Origin: Clostridia bacterium
Lineage (GTDB): Bacteria; Bacillota; Clostridia; Lachnospirales; Lachnospiraceae
Assembly: GCA_009929525.1 (NCBI GenBank)
Contig: SAAH01000023.1
Coordinates: 1-41,229, forward strand
Direction of reading: 5' to 3'
Length of the DNA stretch: 41,229 nucleotides
Position numbers and translations under genes: made by a program. Position 1 is the first letter of the stretch; the number at the start of each line of letters is the position of its first letter. The notes below the pieces were generated by a model. It was not told the origin of the DNA and did no database searches. It worked only from the letters and a program-made list of their open reading frames with translations. Shown piece by piece: positions 1 to 7,262 of the stretch.

Positions 1-93
1 CCACCAATTACCGAAATAATATCGCAAAACAGGTTTTAAAAATTCTCTGTTTTGTACAAAAATTAATTAGTTCCCCAAGGGGGTTCTGAACAG

Positions 94-405
94 TTACGTA
101 TTCCCTTCTTTTTTTTCTGTAATATTAACTTTCCAGTCCTCTGTTTCATTCTGGAAGTTCAGCAGATCCCAGTGTGCAAATACAGGATCATGAGGGTTAA
201 AAAACAGCATCCTTACATGAACATCCAAGCCCAGACTTCTTTGGTAGTCAATAATCCTTTTCTGCGAAGCGTCAAAATCCCATGGATCAGCCTTAGGATC
301 CAGCTGTGTCAGGAAATGCCCCTGTGACTGGATAAATAATGTCACTGGTACTCTGTCCGGACGCTCTCCTTTTAATGCTTTTAGTAATCTTTCTTTGCTC
401 GTCAT
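94..405 (-). pseudogene. Truncated URO-D/MtaA-family protein remnant
   Basis: The 103 residues match the N-terminus of the uroporphyrinogen decarboxylase-like family, which includes corrinoid methyltransferases such as MtaA: an opening like MTSKERLLKALKGE, then RPDRVPV. Family members are about 340 residues, so most of the protein is missing. The frame ends at TAA (94-96). One base out of frame the reading continues VTVQNPLGEL, the expected next family motif, so a single-base indel near 96-99 broke the gene. The shifted frame also stops, at 8-10, leaving about 130 residues in total. The ATG has a good GGAGAC ribosome site. It is the last gene of the sugar-transport locus and shares a 22-nt upstream element with the binding-protein gene. 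Its substrate cannot be inferred. Confidence 0.7.
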
Positions 406-454
406 GATAAGTCTCCTTTTTTATATTTGTTTTGTTATTTTCATTTGATGCGCC

Positions 455-523
455 TATTATACTAATTATGCTTCCCTTATAATAGCAATCAAACGTTCTA
501 TTTTTTTGTATTATCCGTGTTTA
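455..523 (-). promoter_or_regulatory. Activator-type promoter of the URO-D remnant
   Basis: A 22-nt element at 502-523 (minus strand, beginning TAAACACGGATAATAC and ending in six A) is identical to 7189-7210 upstream of the binding-protein gene. A TATAAT-like -10 lies near 455-460, with no good -35 at 17 bp. That suggests an activator-dependent promoter. The element is a candidate site for the AraC-type regulator encoded next door; this is inference. Confidence 0.45.
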
Positions 524-530
524 TGATCGT

Positions 531-570
531 AAAAAAACTGATTTCCATTGTTTAGGAAATCAGTTTTTTT
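531..570 (-). terminator. Rho-independent terminator after the YesN-like regulator
   Basis: Perfect hairpin with 16-nt arms (531-546 and 555-570) around an 8-nt loop. The core is ACTGATTTCC paired with GGAAATCAGT, and the arms end in A and T runs. It lies directly after the response-regulator stop codon and would terminate in either direction. Confidence 0.85.
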
Positions 571-586
571 ATGCTTATCAGACTTT

Positions 587-2107
587 CTATTTTTTCATTT
601 TTTGATAGTTCGACGGTGTACAGCCACAGACAAGCTTGAACCGCTTACTGAAATACTGCTGGTCGCAATATCCCGTCATTTCAGCCACTTCGCTGTTTTT
701 ATATACACCTTCTGTCAGAAGCTGTTTTGCTTTTTCTATACGGATTTCTTCCAGTCTTTGGATGATCGTCTGTCCGGTCTGCTCCTTAAATACTCTTCTG
801 ATATAACTGTTTTCAAAATATAGTTCTTCTGTAATCTGATCTACGGATAAAGATTTGTCTGCGTAATGCTGCTGAAGATATTTTTCTATCTTAGCTGCCA
901 GAACTTCTTTCTTGCTTCCAGTTACCGCACCCATGCATGCACTGAATATCTCGTAAATATAATTCTTTACGATATCCAGCATCTGCTGCTTCGTAGAGCA
1001 CATACCGATCTCCGACAACAGATTACTTGAAGTCGAAAGCATTTCCTCCAGATCACTGGTTTGCTTATAGCGATAATGACTATAGATCTCCGTGGTGACC
1101 GAATAGTAAGTCGCGATCACATACTGATACGAAAACATCTGATTACGCGAAAGTGCAAACATCTTTTCAATAAGCTCATCAACCTTGTCATATCGCTTCA
1201 TCTCAAAAGCTTTGATCAATACATTAACATCATCCTGGTCCAACATATTGAATTCCCTCTCAAGATGCAGGACATCCTCATAACTATTCACCTTCCCGAT
1301 CATCTTGATACGATTTTCCTGGACTATCTTTGCATTTTGATAGGTTTCCTGTATGTTCTCTATCCCATTCACAATATTTCCTATTGCAAACCATTCAAAC
1401 CCCTCCTTAGGATGCTCACTTAACAATGCCCTGTACGCCATCTTAAGGTTATCCAGAGTGATCCACTCATCCAGCAAAGCATGTATAACGATCCCACATC
1501 CCTTTTGGTTGCCCAGAAAAAAGCTCTCAACCTGCAGTTCTCCCAGATATTTTTTCAGCAATGCCCTGAATCGTTCCTTTTCACTGATAGAAACCTCCGG
1601 AGTTTTCTTAAATAAAACAGCTGCATACTTATGGCTGCTCAAAAGATTGACATCGCCTTTTGCCAACATCCCTGAATCCAGTGTCTCCTTTAAAAAAATC
1701 TCCTGCTCTTTCTTCTCATTTTCACGTTCCCGATTAATCTCCTCGATACATTTTCCTATCGTATCCTTAAGTTCTTTTTCATCAAAAGGTTTCAGAAGAT
1801 AATCAAACACATTTAATTTTATTGCCTTTTGAGCAAAAGTGAACTCATCGAACGCAGTCATAATGATAATCTTGGCTTTGTTTTTACTTTCCTTCAGACG
1901 GGCACTTGCATCCAGTCCATTCATATGAGACATGCTGATATCCATAAAGATAATATCAGGAGACAGTTCGTCTACCATTTTGATCGCCTCCAGACCATTA
2001 TGTGCACATCCACATATATGACAGTCCATAGCTTCCCAATCAATCACCTTTTGCAGGTATAACAGATATATCCCTTCATCATCCACTAACAATACCTGAT
2101 ACTTCAA
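587..2107 (-). CDS. YesN-like response regulator (receiver + AraC HTH)
   Basis: 506-residue transcription regulator. Residues 1-120 form a CheY-like receiver with the acidic pair D9/D10, phospho-acceptor D56 in IIFMDISM, and the conserved lysine in LLKPFD. A long middle region follows. The last ~100 residues are an AraC-type double helix-turn-helix, including LSVDQITEELYFENSYIRRVFKEQTG and the YFSKRFK signature. This layout is typical of the YesN family that works with YesM kinases to control sugar ABC importers. The gene overlaps the end of the kinase gene by 4 bp (ATGA), so the two are translationally coupled. It likely activates the upstream binding-protein and permease genes. Stop is TAG, followed by a strong terminator. 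Confidence 0.92.
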   Translation of the reverse strand: MKYQVLLVDDEGIYLLYLQKVIDWEAMDCHICGCAHNGLEAIKMVDELSPDIIFMDISMSHMNGLDASARLKESKNKAKIIIMTAFDEFTFAQKAIKLNVFDYLLKPFDEKELKDTIGKCIEEINRERENEKKEQEIFLKETLDSGMLAKGDVNLLSSHKYAAVLFKKTPEVSISEKERFRALLKKYLGELQVESFFLGNQKGCGIVIHALLDEWITLDNLKMAYRALLSEHPKEGFEWFAIGNIVNGIENIQETYQNAKIVQENRIKMIGKVNSYEDVLHLEREFNMLDQDDVNVLIKAFEMKRYDKVDELIEKMFALSRNQMFSYQYVIATYYSVTTEIYSHYRYKQTSDLEEMLSTSSNLLSEIGMCSTKQQMLDIVKNYIYEIFSACMGAVTGSKKEVLAAKIEKYLQQHYADKSLSVDQITEELYFENSYIRRVFKEQTGQTIIQRLEEIRIEKAKQLLTEGVYKNSEVAEMTGYCDQQYFSKRFKLVCGCTPSNYQKMKK

Positions 2108-3843
2108 TTGTTCTCATCCTTCCGCAAATTAATTGTTAAGACAATACAAGTTCCAAGACGTGCCTCTTCATCAAGCTCTATAGAAGCAGCATCACCGTAA
2201 AACAGCCTCAACCTTTCTGCCACACTCTTTACACCAAAGCTTTCTTTGTCTGTGCTTCTTCTTTTTCCTTTAATAACATCCGCAAAATCTTCTTTTGACA
2301 TGCCTACGCCATCATCAATGACGGATATCGTCACCTCGTCCTCACATAATTCCCCAGTGATCATAATATGGCCCGGACGGCCAGCTGGTTTGATCCCGTG
2401 ATAGATAGCATTTTCTACCAATGGCTGCAGTGTCATCTTTGGAATCTGAAACCCATATAGCTCTTCACCGACATCGATCTTATAGCTGATCACATCACTA
2501 TATCTGACTGCCTGGATCTCAAGATATTTTTCGACAGCACTGAGTTCTTCTGCAAAACTTATCCACTCACTTCCATGATTCAGTACCTGACGATAATATC
2601 CCGCCAGTTGTTTGATCACTCTGCTGGCTTCTTTGTTCATACCCATCTCATTCAGACAAAATGCTGTATCAAGGGTATTATACAAAAAGTGCGGCTTGAT
2701 CTGCGTCTGTATAAGTGCAAGCTCCAGATGACGTTTTTCCCTTTCATCCTCTTTGACCTGATCGATCAGTGCCATGTTTCTATCTACAAGATGATTAAAG
2801 CTGGATACCAGATATCCAATCTCATCTGATGTGCTCGGCAGTTCAATCTTCGACAGAGGATTCGCACCAAGTTTCCTCATATGATTTCCGATCGCAACAA
2901 CCGGCTTTAATATTCTTTTCAGTAAAAGCATCACTAAAAAGAGAAAACAGATCAGAAACAACGCACTTCCTGAAATAACGATACTGCTGATTTTTCCCAG
3001 CTAATCCATACCCTGCCGGACGTCCAGCACCGTCAGGACGTTCCAGCCATTTTTTCTTTGATATTCCCGAACCTGGTACTCTTTGGTATACTCCATGATC
3101 TGCCCATATATCTGTTGTGAGACCGAAAGTTTTAATTCTGAACTCTCTTGGGCATTCACCTTATTCAGTGCCTCTCTCTGGCTGCTGGATAAAAGATAAC
3201 CATTTTTATCAAATACAAAAACCTGAGATATTCCATCTGCTTTTTTACTTTTAAAATTATTATATATGGTATCTTCGTCAACCTTTAATATAACATATCC
3301 CACCTGGTTGTTTCTTGTGATTTCATTCAGATATTTAACAAAATACACCGCAGCACCTTCTGCATCACGATGGATCCATATGCCATCTGTACCTACACCT
3401 GTATCCTTCATTTCCTCCGCCAGATAATAGTTATCTGTAGTGTAGGAAAATATACCATTCCTTATCTTCGTATACCTCTCACCAGTATTATAGAGGATGC
3501 TTATCTCACTGACCTCTTTAAACAGCAGAAAATTATCTTCCATTACCTTTAATATTTTTTCCTTTGCGCTCTCTTCGGATGGATCATTCAATCCTTTTCC
3601 TTTCATAGATACATTCATCTCCATGATAAGATTATTACAGCAGCTCTCCACATTGTGTGCAAGATTATCCAGCTGCTGCGTGATCAGACCATCTTCATAG
3701 TCACTCCTTTGAGTAAGCTCCGAATACAGCTGTTTGCTGTAGACATTATATAAGATCACGCACATACTGATCAAAAATACAATGAAACATCCCACAAACA
3801 AAAATATTATCTTTCTCCGCATTGATAATTCTCTATGTTTCAC
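2104..3843 (-). pseudogene. YesM-like sensor histidine kinase interrupted by in-frame TAG
   Basis: Two open frames, 3001-3843 and 2104-2998, lie in the same phase and are separated only by TAG at 3001-3003. Read through, they give one normal YesM-type kinase: N-terminal transmembrane helix (MRRKIIFLFVGCFIVF), extracytoplasmic sensor, second helix just after the stop codon (SALFLICFLFLVMLLL), HAMP linker, His_kinase motif QIKPHFLYNTL and a C-terminal ATPase domain (NAIYHG, DDGVGM). The stop falls just before the second helix, so translation would leave a sensor with no kinase. A longer start at 3894 exists, but that ATG lies inside a perfect hairpin. GTG at 3843 with an AAAGAGG site is preferred. 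Nonsense mutation, sequencing error and readthrough are all possible. Confidence 0.8.
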
Positions 3844-3868
3844 TAATTCAAACCTCTTTTCCCATAAC

Positions 3869-3896
3869 AAATGAAAGGGTTTGATCCCTTTCATTT
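3869..3896 (-). terminator. Intercistronic hairpin between permease and kinase genes
   Basis: Perfect 11-bp inverted repeat (3869-3879 / 3886-3896, AAATGAAAGGG with a 6-nt loop) between the second permease stop and the kinase start. No long T-run follows, so it may reduce rather than end transcription into the two-component genes, or protect the transporter mRNA 3' end. Confidence 0.5.
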
Positions 3897-3912
3897 ATTA
3901 TAGCAAATTACA

Positions 3913-4752
3913 TTAATTTTTCATACCAGAATACGTCATGGCATCACTGATTTTATTGCCAAATATCAGATACATGATGATAACCGGCAAGCTGGCCATA
4001 ACAAGTGCCGCACCTATTGGTCCCCACTCACTGGACATGGATCCATAGAATCCTGCAAGCCCCAGCGGCATGGTTTTCATACTGTCTTTCGTGATCAGTA
4101 TAAGTGCAAGACTGAACTCATTCCAATGGGTCATAAACTGATAGATGATAAGTACCGAAACAATCGACTTCATCTGCGGAAGGATGATACTAAAATATGT
4201 CCGAAAAAATCCAGCACCCTCCATATAAGCCGACTCCTCCAGTTCGATCGGAAGGCTTCGATAGAATCCATAGAGCACCATGACTGCAAACGGAAAACTA
4301 AGTGCTACATAGGGAACGATCAGTGACCATCTGGTATTACTTAACTGCAGCGACTTTACCATAACGACAAGGGGAGTCATAACTGCCTGGATAGGGATAA
4401 ACATCCCCACTAAAATCAGATTATGTAAAAATTTTGTGGTTTTTGTCCTTACTCTTGCTACTACATAGGTAAACATCAGGCTGAACAAAATACCAAAAAA
4501 CATTGATACAATGGCTACGATGATACTGTTTTTAAAGTATACCGGTATATTAAACTGTGCGATTGCTTTCGTATAGTTTGACCACTGTGCAACCTGGGGC
4601 GGTCCAAATGGATTGGTAACAAAAATCTCTTCATTATTTTTCAGAGAATAGAAGCCCATCCAGATGATCGGATAAAGACTGATCACACCATATATTACAA
4701 CAATGAAGCACACCAGCATACGTGACGCCGACATTTTTTTTAATTTATTCAT
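3913..4752 (-). CDS. Carbohydrate ABC transporter permease (MalG/UgpE type)
   Basis: 279 residues with about six transmembrane helices and the binding-protein-dependent permease loop ELEESAYMEGAGFFRTYFSIILPQ, which docks the ATPase. This is the usual length for the second permease of CUT1 sugar importers. It starts about 14 bp after the first permease gene, in the same operon as the sugar-binding lipoprotein. No ATPase gene is present. CUT1 systems in Firmicutes often share a general MsmK-like ATPase encoded elsewhere. The gene appears intact, unlike its partner permease. Confidence 0.93.
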   Translation of the reverse strand: MNKLKKMSASRMLVCFIVVIYGVISLYPIIWMGFYSLKNNEEIFVTNPFGPPQVAQWSNYTKAIAQFNIPVYFKNSIIVAIVSMFFGILFSLMFTYVVARVRTKTTKFLHNLILVGMFIPIQAVMTPLVVMVKSLQLSNTRWSLIVPYVALSFPFAVMVLYGFYRSLPIELEESAYMEGAGFFRTYFSIILPQMKSIVSVLIIYQFMTHWNEFSLALILITKDSMKTMPLGLAGFYGSMSSEWGPIGAALVMASLPVIIMYLIFGNKISDAMTYSGMKN

Positions 4753-4765
4753 TTTTGCGTCCTCC

Positions 4766-5650
4766 TTAATATTGCTCGTCGAATCTTGCTGTAAGTTTGT
4801 TGATCAGTAACATAAGACCCACACATAAAATCACGATCACAACAGCTATCGCACTTCCATATCCATATTTCTGTAATCCAAACAGTGCCTCGTACATCAT
4901 GATCGGCAAAGTAGTACTGTAATTACCAGGACCGCCGCCTGTCATCAGGTATATCATCTCAAATGCCCGGAAGCCAAAGGTAATACACATTACAACAGAT
5001 ACTTTGATCGTTGGAATCGTCATCGGAAGCGTGATATTGAAAAACTGATTTTTCTTATTTGCCCCATCAATTGTTGCCGCCTCATAATATACATCCGGTA
5101 CATTCTTCATTGCCGCATAGATGAGCAGCATATGATATCCCATACCTTTCCATCCTTCTGTAATAGTGACAGCAATAATGCCTTTAATAGGCTCATTCAA
5201 CCAGTTCTGCTGCCAATTTACTCCAAAAGTATTTGCGAGCTGATTGATCAGTCCAAAATCTCCGTGGTAGATAGAAATCCACAGCTGTGCTACAACTGAT
5301 ACGGATAACTATACTGGAAAGAAATATATATTCTTAAAAAATGTTCTGCCCTTAAACTTAAAATTCGCCAGGACAAAAGCCAGCCCGGTACCTATTCCAA
5401 CCTGATATACTGTAAGTATGATTGAAAACAGGACACTGTTTCGGATTGCAACTGCCAAATCTCTGGATCCAAGCAGTTTTTTATAATTTTTGAGACCGTT
5501 AAAGGTCGCTTTGTTAATTCCATCCCATTCAGTAAATCCCATAACTGCCGATTGTATCAGCGGTATCACAATTATCAAACCAAAAAGGATAATTGTAGGT
5601 GCCACAAAGACAAGCATGGGTAATTTTTTCTTTTTAAATAAAGTATTCAT
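4766..5650 (-). pseudogene. Carbohydrate ABC transporter permease (MalF/UgpA type) with in-frame TAG
   Basis: Open frames at 5312-5650 and 4766-5306 share one phase and are split by a single TAG near 5309-5311. Joined, they give about 293 residues, the normal length for the first CUT1 permease: N-terminal helix (MLVFVAPTIILFGLIIVIPL), FFKNIYFFPV, then past the stop LSVSVVAQLW, and the EAA loop VYYEAATIDGANKKNQFFNITLPM. The stop falls in a transmembrane region in the first half. The C-terminal part alone could start only at an internal TTG with no visible ribosome site. As written, the importer should be non-functional unless the codon is suppressed or is a sequence error. Confidence 0.82.
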
Positions 5651-5669
5651 TCCCAGATTTCCTTTCTTT

Positions 5670-5724
5670 AAAAAACTGCCGCACTAGCAAACTAAGGAGA
5701 TTCCTTCATCGACTAATGCGACAG
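5670..5724 (-). terminator. Intercistronic terminator/attenuator after the binding-protein gene
   Basis: A 12-bp stem with two G-U pairs (5676-5687 / 5713-5724; CTGTCGCATTAG pairs with CTAGTGCGGCAG), a small inner AAGGA/TCCTT stem, then six T on the minus strand (5670-5675). It sits between the binding-protein stop and the permease start. Partial termination here would give the usual excess of binding protein over permease. Confidence 0.75.
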
Positions 5725-5735
5725 CTTATCTTAGG

Positions 5736-7103
5736 CTATTCAGCCAAAACGTCTGCGATTTCTTCTGTCAGGTCACTGATATAATTTTCTGCATTAACAC
5801 TTCCGGTATTTAACAGTTCGTTTTCATTTTCCAAAGCCGCAAGAAGTTCAAGATTAGTAAATGAATACTCAAATTTGCTGTTCGATTTGATATTTCCTAC
5901 ATTATCTGCAAAGTCCTGATAGGAAGCCGGTCTTGCCTCAACAGGCTCAATAGCTTCTTTCAAATCAGTGATCTCACCATTCTCTGCATTTACCTGCTGT
6001 CTGATAATCAGATAATCCATAAGGAATTTCTTGCAGAATTCTGCATATTCACCTTTAGCGTTTACTGAATATCCATTGGTATTGCCTTCTCCGCCTGACA
6101 GATGCCACTGGGTTTCATCCTCTTTTCCAGCATCTGTAAATGGATTATAGTGGAAATATCCAATATGATCTGCCCATCCGCCTGTAATTGCATCATTAAA
6201 GAACCATGTTCCATTGCCAACCATACCAGCCTGGCCTGTTCCAACAAGTTCAAATGCCTGACTTGCATTAGTGTTCATAGCACCTTTTCCGATCAATCCA
6301 AGAGATACAAGTTCTTCCATCTTCTTTGCCGCTTCCAGATACTCAGGGTCTGTGATTTTTGTTGTTCCTTTTTCAAGTCCTCCAATACCTTCGAACTGTC
6401 CCTGTCCTACAACTGCCATGTCATATAACTGAAGTCCCGGCCATTTTTCCTGCCCAAACAGCGCGAATGGAATAATGTCATTCTCTGCAAGTGTCTGCAC
6501 CACATTTTTGAATTCATCATAATTTTTAGGTTCTTCAAGTCCGAGTTTTTCAAATACTTCTGTATTATAGTAGATAAGATATCCTGATGGTGAAGAAGCA
6601 TCTAACGCATAGAAGTGACCGTCTGCATTGCGTTTGACTTCAAGATTTCCCTCAAGGAAATTCGACTCAAATCCTGTCTCCTCCATGATATCATCCAATG
6701 GAGCGATGTCGCCGGATTTTACCAATGGTTCCTGAACCTGTCCGATACACTCAAAGATGTCCGGAAGTTCGCCAACTGCTGCTCTTGTCTTTAAAACACT
6801 TCCATCTCCATCAGTACGATGTTCAATGTTGACTTTCGTATCCGGATAGATTTCTTTCAGTCTCTTCATGGTCTCGTCAACACGTGGAATGCCGGAATCT
6901 GCATAATATGTATAGAATGTTATCTCCTCCGGAACCTTCATCTCCCCAGTCTCTTCAGTGGATGACTCACTTGTTTTGTCTGCGTTGTCGCCAGCTGATG
7001 CACTTGATTCTGTACTTTCTGCTGCTCCTTTGCAGCCTGCCAGAACTCCTGCTGTCATAATCATTGACAATGCCAATGCTACGATTTTTTTCTTCATATC
7101 CAT
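5736..7103 (-). CDS. Sugar-binding lipoprotein of the ABC importer
   Basis: 455-residue extracellular solute-binding protein of family 1 (COG1653 type). The N-terminus is a lipoprotein signal: KKK, a hydrophobic stretch, then the lipobox LAGC, followed by a Ser/Glu-rich linker (SSASAGDNADKTSESSTEE). The mature domain has the family pattern EITFYTYYADSG...RLKEIYPDTKV and the hinge motif SGYLIYYNTEVFEKLGL. Two in-frame ATGs exist, at 7103 and 7097. The GGGAGGAAAA site fits the second one (MKKKIVALALS) better by spacing. It is the first gene of the importer operon, about 160 bp downstream of the beta-glucosidase gene, so a beta-glucoside is the likely ligand. Confidence 0.95.
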   Translation of the reverse strand: MDMKKKIVALALSMIMTAGVLAGCKGAAESTESSASAGDNADKTSESSTEETGEMKVPEEITFYTYYADSGIPRVDETMKRLKEIYPDTKVNIEHRTDGDGSVLKTRAAVGELPDIFECIGQVQEPLVKSGDIAPLDDIMEETGFESNFLEGNLEVKRNADGHFYALDASSPSGYLIYYNTEVFEKLGLEEPKNYDEFKNVVQTLAENDIIPFALFGQEKWPGLQLYDMAVVGQGQFEGIGGLEKGTTKITDPEYLEAAKKMEELVSLGLIGKGAMNTNASQAFELVGTGQAGMVGNGTWFFNDAITGGWADHIGYFHYNPFTDAGKEDETQWHLSGGEGNTNGYSVNAKGEYAEFCKKFLMDYLIIRQQVNAENGEITDLKEAIEPVEARPASYQDFADNVGNIKSNSKFEYSFTNLELLAALENENELLNTGSVNAENYISDLTEEIADVLAE

Positions 7104-7149
7104 TTTCCTCCCAAACGATTTTGTTTTGTTTTTGATAAGCTTATTTTAC

Positions 7150-7210
7150 ATAGGATTGGCATATTAAAAAAGAGACGTTCCGAACAAGTTTTTTGTATTA
7201 TCCGTGTTTA
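7150..7210 (-). promoter_or_regulatory. Activator-type promoter of the sugar-importer operon
   Basis: Carries the 22-nt element (7189-7210) that is identical to 502-523, about 90 bp upstream of the start codon. A TAAAAT-like -10 follows near 7145-7150, with no clear -35. The element is the best candidate for binding by the YesN-like regulator, because it occurs only before genes of this locus. Confidence 0.5.
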
Positions 7211-7246
7211 CCCAAACACAATAAAGACAAATCCAAAACCTGTCAA

Positions 7247-7260
7247 AACGCCTCTGCGTT
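7247..7260 (-). terminator. Weak hairpin after the beta-glucosidase gene
   Basis: Short AACGC / GCGTT stem (7247-7251 / 7256-7260) directly after the stop codon, with only four T around its 3' end on the minus strand. It may be a weak terminator. Confidence is low because the stem is just 5 bp. Confidence 0.3.
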
Positions 7261-7262
7261 GC

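Noticed and set aside
2104-5650. Genome-wide recoding of TAG as an amino acid
   Set aside because: Intact genes here end in TAG (regulator at 587, radical SAM at 22406, peptide at 23924), and only genes in one decaying locus have internal TAG.
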